Origin: Actinomadura sp. NBRC 104412 | GTDB taxonomy: Bacteria; Actinomycetota; Actinomycetes; Streptosporangiales; Streptosporangiaceae | DNA length: 64,000 nt | Assembly (NCBI RefSeq): GCF_030269515.1 | Contig: NZ_BSTM01000002.1 | Location: 62,001-126,000, forward strand | Reading direction: 5' to 3' | Shown here: positions 18,134 through 26,456 of the stretch, in pieces | Numbering within the stretch: the first letter of the stretch is position 1 | Layout of the letters: the number at the start of each line of letters is the position of its first letter | Notes under the pieces: model-generated | The model's input: only the letters and a program-made list of their open reading frames with translations | The model's database searches: none | Told to the model about the DNA's origin: nothing | Translations under genes and position numbers: made by a program

Positions 18134-18811
18134 TTGTATCACGAGCTCACCGTCTGGTCGCGGGGGATCATCATGGACAAGGAGGCGCGCGACGTCTCCT
18201 CGTGCGTCGCGGCGACGGCGCGGTCCCTGGGCTATCACGCGGAGAACGTCAGCGACTACGTCGACGACCCCGACAGGACCAACTGCCTCGTCCGCCGCTA
18301 CGCGCGCCTGGGGGACGAGCCGATCCAGGACCGCTTCGTCTACGAGAACCCGCACCCCGACTGGGTGGTGCTCGTCGAGGAGACCATCATCAAGGCGGTC
18401 GACTTCCTCCGCGGCACCCGCCCCGGCACGGGCGTGCTCGTGGTCAACTCCGCGCGCGACCCCGAGTACCTGATGAGGTTCCTGCCGGACCACATGGTGG
18501 GCAAGCTCGCCAAGCTCGTGGTCGTGGACGCCGTCCGCCTCGCCGAACAGCGCGCCAGAAGCCCGTGGATGTTCGTGCGCGACCTGTCGGAGCTGGCCTT
18601 CGACCGGATGTCCACCGAGGGGGCGGTGGAACGGCTGGCGATCGGCATGGGCATCGCCGCCCCGCTGATCGGCGCGCTGGTGTCCGAGACCGGCGTGCTC
18701 CCCGTCGACGCGGTGGCCGGCCACGTCGCCGACCGCGACGCCATGCTGCGCGGCGCCGAGGACCACCGCGTGCTCGTGCCCGGCACCGCCCCACGATCCG
18801 CCGCCGTCTGA
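18134..18811 (+). CDS. 2-oxoacid:acceptor oxidoreductase, gamma-subunit-like protein
   Basis: The 225-residue protein corresponds to the gamma (catalytic-domain III) subunit of POR/VOR/OOR-type enzymes. The layout matches (LVRRYARLGDEPI, then WVVLVEETII, PGTGVLVVNS and a C-terminal VVDAVRLAE with GMGIAAPLIGAL), but the usual glycine-rich GRGGQG start of the domain is replaced by SRGIIMDKEARDVSS. I choose TTG 18134 as the start because AGGAGG lies exactly 5 bases upstream (18123-18128); the frame is open to ATG 18089 but that has no ribosome-binding site and would overlap the operator. It is first of four genes, 11 bases before the flavoprotein gene. Confidence 0.82.
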   Translation: MYHELTVWSRGIIMDKEARDVSSCVAATARSLGYHAENVSDYVDDPDRTNCLVRRYARLGDEPIQDRFVYENPHPDWVVLVEETIIKAVDFLRGTRPGTGVLVVNSARDPEYLMRFLPDHMVGKLAKLVVVDAVRLAEQRARSPWMFVRDLSELAFDRMSTEGAVERLAIGMGIAAPLIGALVSETGVLPVDAVAGHVADRDAMLRGAEDHRVLVPGTAPRSAAV

Positions 18812-18822
18812 GGAGGGCTCCC

Positions 18823-20676
18823 ATGTCCGTGCGAGGCACCCGCGTCCCGCCGCACCTGCAACTGCCCATCGCCGGCGTGACCCCGCCGCCCACCGAGAAG
18901 GAGGGGCAGACGCTCTTCCCGACCGGCAACTTCCGGTTCTACCGGCCGGTCTACAAGGACAAGCTGCCGCCGTGCAACAACGCGTGCCCGACCGGCGAGC
19001 AGATCCAGAAGTACCTCGACTACGTCAAGCACGACCGGTTCCTCGACGGGTACGTGACGATCCTGGAGGACAACCCGATGCCGTCGGTGACCGGCCGGGT
19101 CTGCTACCACCCCTGCGAGACCGCCTGCAACCGCGGCTTCCACGACGAGCCCATCGGGATCCGCGGCGTGGAGCGGTTCCTGGGCGACTTCGGCCTGCGG
19201 CTTCCCGAGAACCCGATCGCGTCCACGCTGCCGCCGCTGTCGGGCAAGAAGGTCGCCATCGTCGGATCCGGCCCCGCCGGCCTGGCCTGCGCCTACCACC
19301 TGCGGCGGCTCGGCCACGCCAGCGTGGTCTACGAGGCGCTGCCCAGGCCCGGCGGCATGCTGCGGGCCGGCATCCCGCACTGGCACCTGCCCGAGGACGT
19401 CCTGGACGCGGAGATCGCCAAGATCGAGGGGCTGGGCGGCGTCGAGATCCGCTGCGGCGTCCGGGTCGGCGACGAGGTCTGTGTCGACGACCTGGTGGAC
19501 GAGTACGACGCGGTGTTCCTCGGCCTCGGCCAGGACGTCGGGCGCAGGCTCACCGGCGTCGAGGGCGCCGACCTGCGCGGCGTCATCGGCGCGATGGAGT
19601 TCCTGCGCGAGGCCGGGCTGAACCGTCCCGTCAAGGTCGGCCGCGAGGTGCTGGTGGTCGGCGGCGGCAACACCGCCTCCGACGCGGCGCGCTCCGCCGT
19701 CCGCCTCGGCGGCGGCAACGCCACCATCGTCTCCCTGGAGTCCGAGGACGAACTGCTCATCGTCGACGAGGACCTGGAACACGCCCGCGAGGAGCGGGTG
19801 CGGTTCGCCACCAACACCGCCGTCGCCCGTGTCCTCGGCGACGAGGACGGCGCCGTCACCGGCGCGGTGCTGTGCGACGCGCGGCTCACCAAGGACGAAT
19901 CCGGGCGGGTCGTGCCCGAGCTGATCCCCGGCACCGAGCGCGAGGTCGCCTGCGACACCATCCTGGTCGCGATCGGGCAGGTGCAGCGGCTCGACTGGCT
20001 GGCCCCCGAGATGGTCGAGAACGGCCTGGTCAAGTGCGACGAGTACGGCCGGGTCGGCGGCGCCGGCACCGTCTTCGTCGGCGGCGACGTGGCGCGCGGC
20101 CCGTCCATGGTCGTGGACGCGCTCGGCGACGGGAAGCGGGCAGCCCGCAACATCGACGTCCTGCTGCGCGAGGCCGAACGCGAGGAGCCCGAGCCGGTCG
20201 AGGTCATGCCGTACGAGAGGCTCAACACGGCGTACTTCCCCAAGGCGCCCCGCGTGCAGGCGCCGGTCACGCCTCCCGAAGAGCGCCGCAGGGGACAGAA
20301 GGTCGAGGTCACCCTGGCCTACAGCCGCGAGCAGGCGGTGGCCGAGTCCGACCGGTGCATGAGCTGCGGCGTGTGCAACGGCTGCGACAACTGCTACCTG
20401 GTCTGCCCGGACGTCAGCGTGATGCGCGACGCCCGCGAGAACGGCCGGTACGCGATCCGGCTGCCGTACTGCAAAGGCTGCCTGGTCTGCGTCCAGGAAT
20501 GCCCCACCGGCTGCCTGGAGAAGGCGGCCGAACTCGACTTCGACGAACCGGACGCGGTGATCCGCATGGACACCGCGTTCGCCACCCACGACGGGGCGCA
20601 CGCCGAGCAGTCCCCGCCGATCGCCGCCCTCATCGAGGAGCAGACCGCCGCCTACGACGCCGCCCGGAAGGTGTGA
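18823..20676 (+). CDS. GltD-like FAD/NAD(P) oxidoreductase fused to a 2x[4Fe-4S] ferredoxin domain
   Basis: The 617-residue protein has three parts. Residues ~45-120 hold a Fer4_20-type helical Fe-S domain (CNNACPTGEQIQKYL and CYHPCETACNRG). Residues ~140-460 are a two-dinucleotide-binding flavoprotein like glutamate synthase small subunit (VAIVGSGPAGLACAYHL for FAD; VLVVGGGNTASDAARSAV for NAD(P); VFVGGDVARGPSMVVDA). The C-terminus (~500-600) has cysteine clusters CMSCGVCNGCDNC and CKGCLVCVQECPTGC for two [4Fe-4S] centres. It should pass electrons between the 2-oxoacid oxidoreductase and NAD(P), like the PadF/PadH parts of phenylglyoxylate:NAD oxidoreductase joined in one chain. AGGAGGG precedes the ATG. 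Confidence 0.9.
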   Translation: MSVRGTRVPPHLQLPIAGVTPPPTEKEGQTLFPTGNFRFYRPVYKDKLPPCNNACPTGEQIQKYLDYVKHDRFLDGYVTILEDNPMPSVTGRVCYHPCETACNRGFHDEPIGIRGVERFLGDFGLRLPENPIASTLPPLSGKKVAIVGSGPAGLACAYHLRRLGHASVVYEALPRPGGMLRAGIPHWHLPEDVLDAEIAKIEGLGGVEIRCGVRVGDEVCVDDLVDEYDAVFLGLGQDVGRRLTGVEGADLRGVIGAMEFLREAGLNRPVKVGREVLVVGGGNTASDAARSAVRLGGGNATIVSLESEDELLIVDEDLEHAREERVRFATNTAVARVLGDEDGAVTGAVLCDARLTKDESGRVVPELIPGTEREVACDTILVAIGQVQRLDWLAPEMVENGLVKCDEYGRVGGAGTVFVGGDVARGPSMVVDALGDGKRAARNIDVLLREAEREEPEPVEVMPYERLNTAYFPKAPRVQAPVTPPEERRRGQKVEVTLAYSREQAVAESDRCMSCGVCNGCDNCYLVCPDVSVMRDARENGRYAIRLPYCKGCLVCVQECPTGCLEKAAELDFDEPDAVIRMDTAFATHDGAHAEQSPPIAALIEEQTAAYDAARKV

Positions 20677-20680
20677 AGCG

Positions 20681-22006
20681 ATGACCACGGTTGACGCGGG
20701 ACCCGGCGCCCCCGCCGAAAGCGCGCCGCCGACCGTCCACACGCGGGGAACGGGCGCGCCCTGGCTGGGCCGCGCCGAGCGCACCCCCGAAGGTGAGGCG
20801 TTCCTGCGCGAGGTCACCGGCACCAAGGTGCGGCTGAACGGCTGCGCCGCCGCGGCCTACGGCGCCCTGTACGCCAACGTCGACGTCATCACCGCGTACC
20901 CGATCCGTCCGTACACCGCGATCATGATGAACCTGGCGCAGTTCATCGCCGACGGCGTGCTGGACGCCGAGTACCTGCACGCCGACGGCGAGCACGCCCA
21001 GCTCTCGGCCGCGTTCGGCGCCGGCTCGTGCGGCGCCCGCGCCTACACCGGCTCGTCCGGCGTCGGCGTGACCTACGGGTACGAGATGTACTCGATCACC
21101 TCGGGGGCGCGGATCCCGATCCAGATGGCGATCGCCGACCGCACCCTCGACCCGCCCGGCGACTTCGGCTCCGAGCACACCGACGCCCTGTGCACCCGCG
21201 ACATGGGCTGGCTGCTGGGCTGGGCCGCGACCCCGCAGGAGGTCTTCGACAAGACGCTCATCGGCTACGCGATCGGCGAGGACCCGCGGGTGCTGCTGCC
21301 CCAGATGATCGCCCAGGACGGCTACTTCGTCTCGCACATCGCCGGCGAGGTGGAGATGCCCTCCCCCGAGCAGGTCGACCGCTACCTGCCGCCCTACAAC
21401 CTGCCGTTCCCCCTCAACCCCCGCCACCCCGTCTCGCACGGCGCCCAGATCCACCCCGCCCAGGGCCCGCCGCTGCAACTGGAACGGGCCCGCGCGATGG
21501 AGCAGGCCATCCCCATCATCCGGCAGCGCACCGACGAGTTCGCCGAGGTGTTCGGCCGCCGCTACGCGCACTTCGTCGAGGAGTACATGCTGGAGGACGC
21601 CGAGATCGCGTTCGTCATCTCCGGCGGGCACTCGGTGACGCTGCGCGCGGCGATCCAGCGCATGCGCGCCCGCGGCGTCAAGGCGGGCATGGCCCGGCTG
21701 ATGTGGGTGCGCCCGTTCCCCACCGAGGACCTGCAGAAGGCGCTGCGCGGCGTCAAGGCCGTCGGCGTCGTGGAGACCAACCTGGGGCTCGGCGGCGCCA
21801 GCTACGGCGGCATCCTCTCGCTGGACGTGACCACCGCGATGTACCACACGCCCCACGGCCGGCCGCTCGTCACCTCCTTCATGGCCGGGCTGGGCGGCGA
21901 GACCGTGCCCATCGCCGAGTTCGACTGGATGGCGGACAAGCTCGCCGAGGCCGTCGGACGCGGCGCCGTGGAGAAGGCCACCCACTGGGTCGGCTTCGAA
22001 GACTGA
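20681..22006 (+). CDS. 2-oxoacid:acceptor oxidoreductase, alpha subunit (YPIRP variant)
   Basis: The 441-residue protein is a PorA-type subunit with the pyrimidine-binding domain I (residues ~45-260) and domain II (~290-410, AFVISGGHSVTLRAAI, MARLMWVRPFPTEDL). Domain I normally carries YPITP, whose Thr contacts the substrate carboxylate; here it is YPIRP (Arg76). The downstream substrate/switch loop reads ADRTLDPPGDFGSEHTDALCTRDMGW and keeps the conserved Arg. A Thr-to-Arg change at this place is what I recall for oxalate oxidoreductase, which must hold a second carboxylate. The first ~40 residues are an unstructured extension. It follows the flavoprotein by 4 bases and precedes the beta gene by 34. 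Confidence 0.9.
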   Translation: MTTVDAGPGAPAESAPPTVHTRGTGAPWLGRAERTPEGEAFLREVTGTKVRLNGCAAAAYGALYANVDVITAYPIRPYTAIMMNLAQFIADGVLDAEYLHADGEHAQLSAAFGAGSCGARAYTGSSGVGVTYGYEMYSITSGARIPIQMAIADRTLDPPGDFGSEHTDALCTRDMGWLLGWAATPQEVFDKTLIGYAIGEDPRVLLPQMIAQDGYFVSHIAGEVEMPSPEQVDRYLPPYNLPFPLNPRHPVSHGAQIHPAQGPPLQLERARAMEQAIPIIRQRTDEFAEVFGRRYAHFVEEYMLEDAEIAFVISGGHSVTLRAAIQRMRARGVKAGMARLMWVRPFPTEDLQKALRGVKAVGVVETNLGLGGASYGGILSLDVTTAMYHTPHGRPLVTSFMAGLGGETVPIAEFDWMADKLAEAVGRGAVEKATHWVGFED

Positions 22007-22040
22007 CCCTCCCGCCAAGACCCTCAGAGGACTGAGCCAT

Positions 22041-23129
22041 ATGCACGAGGTCATCAGGCAGCACCTGCCGCTGTTCGAGGAGCAGGGACGAGCCGCGGCG
22101 GTCCCCGACGAGGAAGGGCGGGACCTGCACTACCTGCCCGACATGCCCGGAGAGGACCCGTACCAGGCCGGGCACCGCACCTGCGCCGGCTGCGGCCCCG
22201 CGATCGAGTACCGCTGGACGCTGAAGGCCGCCGGTGAGGACACCGTCCTGGCCGGGCCCACCGGATGCATGTACGTCGCCAACTCCACCTATCTCTGCAC
22301 GCCCTACACCGTGCCGTGGGCGCACACCCCGATCGCCAGCGGCGGCTCGTTCACCTCCGGCATGGCGGCGGCCTACGAGGCGCTGATCCGCAAGGGACGC
22401 TACGACGGCCCCTATCCGAACATCATCGTGATGGCCGGGGACGGGTCGGCCTCCGACATCGGGCTCGGCTCGATCTCCGGCGCGCTGTACCGCAACCACG
22501 ACGCGCTGTTCGTCATGTACGACAACGAGTGCTACGCCAACACCGGCATCCAGGTCTCGCCGACCACCCCGTACGCGGGGATGACCACGTTCACCCCGTT
22601 CGGGAAGAAGATCCCCGAGGGCAAGAAGCTGCCGCCCAAGAACATGGCCAGGATGATGGCCGAAGGGCACCCGCACTGCTATGTCGCCACCACCACGGTC
22701 GGTTACCCGGTCGACCTGATGAACAAGACCCGCAAGGGCCTCAACAACCAGGGCGCGGCGTTCCTGCACTGCTTCACGCCGTGCCAGAAGGGCTGGGTCT
22801 ACCAGACCTCGATGACCGTCGAGATCGGCCGCCGTGTGGTGGAGGCGGGCCTGTTCCCGGTGTGGGAGTACGACCCGGAGAACCGGGAGTACCACTACTT
22901 CCACCCGCCGGTGCAGCGTCCCGTCACCGACTACCTGGCGATGCAGGGCCGGTTCGGGCACATGCTGCCCGACCACGTGGCCACCATGCAGCGCGCCGCC
23001 AACCAGAACTGGCGTGACATCGGGATGGACGTCCCGGACGAGCTCATCGAGCTGGAGGACCCCGAGCGCCACGCCCGCCTCAAGGACGAGGAGTATGCGA
23101 TGCCGCTGAACCGCGGCGTCGGCGCCTGA
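22041..23129 (+). CDS. 2-oxoacid:acceptor oxidoreductase, beta subunit (TPP-binding)
   Basis: The 362-residue protein is PorB-like. It has the proximal [4Fe-4S] cysteine pair CAGCG near residue 50, further cysteines in PTGCMYVAN and in the C-terminal part, and the TPP diphosphate/Mg motif MAGDGSASDIGLGS ending in DNECYANTG. Together with the alpha subunit it forms the catalytic pocket. GHRTCAGCGPAIEYRW at the start and a C-terminal tail of ~60 charged residues are as in the NAD-linked members. AGAGGA lies upstream of ATG. A long hairpin directly after the stop suggests the operon ends or is attenuated here. Confidence 0.9.
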   Translation: MHEVIRQHLPLFEEQGRAAAVPDEEGRDLHYLPDMPGEDPYQAGHRTCAGCGPAIEYRWTLKAAGEDTVLAGPTGCMYVANSTYLCTPYTVPWAHTPIASGGSFTSGMAAAYEALIRKGRYDGPYPNIIVMAGDGSASDIGLGSISGALYRNHDALFVMYDNECYANTGIQVSPTTPYAGMTTFTPFGKKIPEGKKLPPKNMARMMAEGHPHCYVATTTVGYPVDLMNKTRKGLNNQGAAFLHCFTPCQKGWVYQTSMTVEIGRRVVEAGLFPVWEYDPENREYHYFHPPVQRPVTDYLAMQGRFGHMLPDHVATMQRAANQNWRDIGMDVPDELIELEDPERHARLKDEEYAMPLNRGVGA

Positions 23130-23137
23130 CCCAGGCC

Positions 23138-23186
23138 CCCGGGTCGGCCCCGGTCCCCTTCGGACGCGGGCCGGGGCCGACCCGGG
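23138..23186 (+). terminator. Long GC hairpin after the oxidoreductase operon
   Basis: Arms CCCGGGTCGGCCCCGG (23138-23153) and CCGGGGCCGACCCGGG (23171-23186) are exact 16-base complements with a 17-base loop. It begins 9 bases after the beta-subunit stop. No T-run follows, so it may end transcription, or only reduce read-through into the small genes that follow, which start 39 bases further on with their own ribosome-binding site. Confidence 0.75.
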
Positions 23187-23224
23187 AACCCGCGGGACGG
23201 CCGGACGAGCCGAGGAGAACGGCG

Positions 23225-23566
23225 ATGTTCCAGTTGCGCTTCGACGGCGGGCGCCAGCAGCGCTACCTGCCCGACCGCGGGTCGGTGCTGCGGTACGTGC
23301 TGCGTATCGGCCCGCGCGCCGCCGACACCCGGTTCGAGGTGTGGGCCGAGGGAGCGCCCGTCCGGCTGGCCGACGGCTCGCCGGGCGGGCGCACGTTCGA
23401 GCTGGCCGAGGTCATCGACGTCGGCGTCCCCGGAACCTACGAACGCCTCCGTACCGCTCTCGAGTCGACCGCTCTCGAGACGACCGGTCCCGACGCATCC
23501 GACGCCGGCGCGTCCGGCCCCGCCGGGACCGGCCCCGACGCGACCGACACCGCGGGGAGGTGCTGA
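23225..23566 (+). CDS. Hypothetical protein
   Basis: The 113-residue protein begins at ATG 23225 with GAGGAG 7 bases upstream. The first ~75 residues look like a small beta-rich domain (MFQLRFDGGRQQRYLP, LRYVLRIGP, TRFEVWAEG, FELAEVIDV); the last ~40 are a low-complexity Ala/Thr/Gly/Asp tail. No signal peptide or membrane helix. I do not recognise it. It lies between the oxidoreductase operon and two other small genes, two bases from the next one, and probably works with the oxidoreductase or the transporter behind it (inference from position). Confidence 0.65.
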   Translation: MFQLRFDGGRQQRYLPDRGSVLRYVLRIGPRAADTRFEVWAEGAPVRLADGSPGGRTFELAEVIDVGVPGTYERLRTALESTALETTGPDASDAGASGPAGTGPDATDTAGRC

Positions 23567-23567
23567 C

Positions 23568-23858
23568 ATGCCGCGCGACGGCGACGACGAACCGCCCGGC
23601 AGGCCGCCGCTGCGGCTGCTGCCGCTGTCGGTCGGGCCGTCCAGGTCCCGCGACCAGGAGGCGCTGCGCGCGGCCGTCCTGCAGCTCATCGGGCACCTGG
23701 TGGTGGAGGCGGTGCCGGCCGAGCGCCGCCACCCGCTGTTCGACCAGGCCCGCGGCCTGCTCGAGGAGGCGGGCTGGGGACTGGACGAGCTGGTCCCCGC
23801 CGTCACCGAGGACGGCCCGGCACGGCGCGCGCTGTTCGAGACGCTGGGGCTGGTCTGA
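23568..23858 (+). CDS. Hypothetical protein
   Basis: The 96-residue protein starts at ATG 23568 with GGAGG 7 bases upstream, overlapping the end of the previous gene. After a Pro/Arg-rich N-terminus it is almost all helical (ALRAAVLQLIGHLVVEAV, LFDQARGLLEEAGWGLDELV, ARRALFETLGLV). No cysteines, signal or membrane segment. Family unknown. Its tight spacing with the preceding gene indicates co-translation. Confidence 0.62.
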   Translation: MPRDGDDEPPGRPPLRLLPLSVGPSRSRDQEALRAAVLQLIGHLVVEAVPAERRHPLFDQARGLLEEAGWGLDELVPAVTEDGPARRALFETLGLV

Positions 23859-23985
23859 AGGCCGCGCCCACCTGACCGGCCCGCCGTCTCCCCCTCATCC
23901 ACCCCGTCCGCCCGGCCCGCGGAGCCGCCGCCCGCGCGTCCGTCCCCATGGGACGCGCGCACGCGGCGCACGCCGGAGGTCTCCC

Positions 23986-24276
23986 ATGAGCCGCGACAGG
24001 AAGAGCGACCGCGCCTTCCCCTACGAGCTGCGGCTGCCGCTCGCCCCGTACCGCTTCGAGTGGCGCGGCGAGGCGGCGGTCGCCGCCGAGAAGAACCTAA
24101 CCGCGCTCTACACCGAGGAGCGCTACACCCACCGGGACGGGACCGTCGTCATCATCCGCGAGTACGGCGCCGACGGCTCCTTCCACATCATGTCCGACCG
24201 GGCCGAGATCGAGCTGATCGACAACGCCCGGGACCCGTACGCGCCGGAGCCGACGAGCATCGTCCGGCTCCCCTGA
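23986..24276 (+). CDS. Hypothetical protein
   Basis: The 96-residue protein starts at ATG 23986 with GGAGG 6 bases upstream. It has a mixed strand/helix pattern (FPYELRLPLAPYRFEWRGEA, LYTEERYTHRDGTVVIIREY, GSFHIMSDRAEIELID) with many aromatic and charged residues, suggesting a compact soluble domain. The family is not recognised. It lies 68 bases before the transporter gene and shares its direction. Confidence 0.62.
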   Translation: MSRDRKSDRAFPYELRLPLAPYRFEWRGEAAVAAEKNLTALYTEERYTHRDGTVVIIREYGADGSFHIMSDRAEIELIDNARDPYAPEPTSIVRLP

Positions 24277-24344
24277 CCCGTGAGAGGAGGACGCGCACGA
24301 CGGTACTCGGGGGCAGTCGGGGGGAAAGAACCAAGGAGGTTCAG

Positions 24345-25883
24345 GTGGACGCTGAGAAATCCAGTCCCGAGACACAGGTCTCTTCCTCGGCCCCGCCGCT
24401 CGATCCGGCCACGGGAGCCGGTCCCGTCCAGGAGGAGAAGCCGCCGTGGCGGGCCGGCGGCCTGGAGCCGATGCCGATCAGGAAGCTGCCCAAGGCGCCG
24501 CCCTCGGTGCACCTGCTCGGCCCGACGGTCTTCCTGCTCGCCCTCGGGGTGGGCATCGGGGAGTCCTACCAGTGGCCGCGCCTCGTCCTGGTGTTCGGCC
24601 CTGAGATCCGCTGGCTGTTCCTGGTAGGGGTGACGCTGCAGGCGTTCGTCCTGCTGGAGATGGCCAGGTACGCGATGGCGACCGGCGAGAGCATCTTCTT
24701 CGGCGCGGCCCGGGTGTTCAAGCCGTTGATGTGGCTGTTCTTCGTCACCGCGCTTCTGGTCTACATCTGGCCGGGGCACGTGTCGGCGGGCGCGGGCGCG
24801 TTCGAGGAGATCACGGGCGTGCCGTGGAACGTCACGGCCACGATCGGCCTGCTGCTGGTCGGCGTCGTCATCAGCATGGCCAAGGTCATCTACAGCCTGC
24901 TGGAGAAGGTGCTCGGCATCCTCATCGGGCTGCTGGTCCTGGGCACCTCGGTGGTCGCGGCCATCGTCGGAAGCTGGGATGATTTGTCGGGCTCGGTCAC
25001 CGGCATGTTCCATTTCGGGTATTTCCCGGACTCGATGATGACGGCCGCGTGGTTCCCGACGGTGGTCGGCGCCTGCGCTTTCGCCGGCCCTTCTGGAATG
25101 CAGCAGATGTGGTATACGCTCCATTTGCGCGACAGTGGCGCGGGTATGGGCTCGCACATTCCGCGGGTGCGGGGGCTCACGCACGCCACCGAGGAGGAGA
25201 CGGTGCCCTCACGAGGGTACATGTTCGACACCGACGACCCGGCGGAAATGCAGAAATGGAAGGGCTGGCGAAGGTGGATCACCTTCGACGCGCTGCTGCT
25301 CTTCTGGGGCGTCACCATGCTGGTGACGATCGCGTTCACCGTCATCGCCTCGGCGGCCGCGCGCGACAACCGGCAGGTCAGCCAGCTACTGCTACAGGCG
25401 GACGACGACCAGAGCGCCGCGCTGCAGGCCATTTCCGACACGCTGGCCAACTCCGCCGCCCCGGTCATCGGAACGCTGTTCCTGGGGTTCATCGCCCTGA
25501 TCGGCCTGAACGCCACCTTCGGGCTTTTCGACGCCTTCTCCCGCGGCCAGGCCGACATGACGTATTTCTTCATCCCCGGCATGCGCAGATTCCGGATGTC
25601 GCACATCTACGCGGCGTTCCTCTGGGCGGTGATCGTCTTCGGGATCATCATCCTCAACTTCGGACCCGCCGACGGTCCCTCCGCCATTCTCGACACGCTG
25701 GCGTTCCTGTCGACGTTCGCGATGGGCGCGTACTGCGTGGTGCTGCTGCTGGTGAACAACCGGATGCTGCCCGCGGGCATCCGCCCCGGGATCGTGAGCA
25801 ACGTGGCGATCGGGATCGGCGCGGTGTTCTATCTGGGCATGCTGATCTTCAGCATCGTCCAGTACGGCGTGGTCGTCGGGTGA
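24345..25883 (+). CDS. Nramp-fold membrane transporter lacking the canonical metal-binding motifs
   Basis: The 512-residue protein has ~65 hydrophilic N-terminal residues then about 11 membrane helices in the Nramp/LeuT arrangement. Helix 1, where metal-transporting Nramps have DPGN, reads FLLALGVGIGESYQWP; helix 6, where they have MPH, reads FAGPSGMQQMWY. Metal transport is therefore unlikely, and an organic or other substrate may be carried. The GTG at 24345 is chosen because AAGGAGG lies 5 bases upstream. Codon use in 24980-25270 has more A/T in third positions than neighbours. It ends 6 bases before the next membrane protein gene, so the two are co-transcribed. Confidence 0.82.
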   Translation: MDAEKSSPETQVSSSAPPLDPATGAGPVQEEKPPWRAGGLEPMPIRKLPKAPPSVHLLGPTVFLLALGVGIGESYQWPRLVLVFGPEIRWLFLVGVTLQAFVLLEMARYAMATGESIFFGAARVFKPLMWLFFVTALLVYIWPGHVSAGAGAFEEITGVPWNVTATIGLLLVGVVISMAKVIYSLLEKVLGILIGLLVLGTSVVAAIVGSWDDLSGSVTGMFHFGYFPDSMMTAAWFPTVVGACAFAGPSGMQQMWYTLHLRDSGAGMGSHIPRVRGLTHATEEETVPSRGYMFDTDDPAEMQKWKGWRRWITFDALLLFWGVTMLVTIAFTVIASAAARDNRQVSQLLLQADDDQSAALQAISDTLANSAAPVIGTLFLGFIALIGLNATFGLFDAFSRGQADMTYFFIPGMRRFRMSHIYAAFLWAVIVFGIIILNFGPADGPSAILDTLAFLSTFAMGAYCVVLLLVNNRMLPAGIRPGIVSNVAIGIGAVFYLGMLIFSIVQYGVVVG

Positions 25884-25889
25884 GCGGCC

Positions 25890-26435
25890 ATGCCGCCGCC
25901 GAGTGACCAGCGGGCACGCGCCGGGCGTCGCGGGGCCGAGATCGCGCTGCCCGGCTTCCTCATCGGCCTGGCGGGCGGGGTGCTCATCGGGCTGCTGGCG
26001 GTGCTGGGCGATCTGCCGGCCGCCCACGCGGCGGTCGTGGTGCTCGTCCTGGGGCTTCCGCTGGCGGTGGCCGGTGCCTGCTATGACCTCCTGCTGCTGC
26101 GCGGCCGGATGGGCATCGGCACCTTCGCCCCCGCGGTGGCCTTCTGGCTGCCGCTGTTCCCGCTGGCGCGGCTGCTGGACGAGGCGCTCTCGGACGTGCT
26201 CGCCGGGCGGCCGGTCGCGCTGCCCGATGCCGTCCTGCCGTTCCTGCTCTTCCAGGCGATCATCAGCGTGAGCTACGCGATCGGCTTCGTCCTGCTGCAC
26301 GAGCAGGTGGCGCCGCGCTGGTGGCTGCGCGTGCGGGACCGCAACCCGGACGCGGCGCTGCTGATCGAGCGCTACAAGCGGCACGCCGCCCTCCAGATCG
26401 AGTCGGAACGCCGGCGCGGGAGGAGCCGCCTATGA
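25890..26435 (+). CDS. Four-helix integral membrane protein
   Basis: The 181-residue protein has about four membrane segments (FLIGLAGGVLIGLLAVLG, AAVVVLVLGLPLAVAGA, FAPAVAFWLPLFPLARLL and LPFLLFQAIISVSYAIGF) and a basic cytoplasmic C-terminal tail of ~40 residues. Family not recognised. It begins 6 bases after the Nramp-fold transporter stop and may be its accessory subunit. It converges with the GntR gene with a 21-base gap. Confidence 0.75.
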   Translation: MPPPSDQRARAGRRGAEIALPGFLIGLAGGVLIGLLAVLGDLPAAHAAVVVLVLGLPLAVAGACYDLLLLRGRMGIGTFAPAVAFWLPLFPLARLLDEALSDVLAGRPVALPDAVLPFLLFQAIISVSYAIGFVLLHEQVAPRWWLRVRDRNPDAALLIERYKRHAALQIESERRRGRSRL

Positions 26436-26456
26436 ACTGACGGGGGTGGCGTGGGA

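Noticed and set aside
18340-20826. A long minus-strand frame opposite the gamma and flavoprotein genes
   Set aside because: Composition is low complexity (Asp/Val/Gly/His-rich) and the plus strand codes recognised proteins with good ribosome-binding sites.
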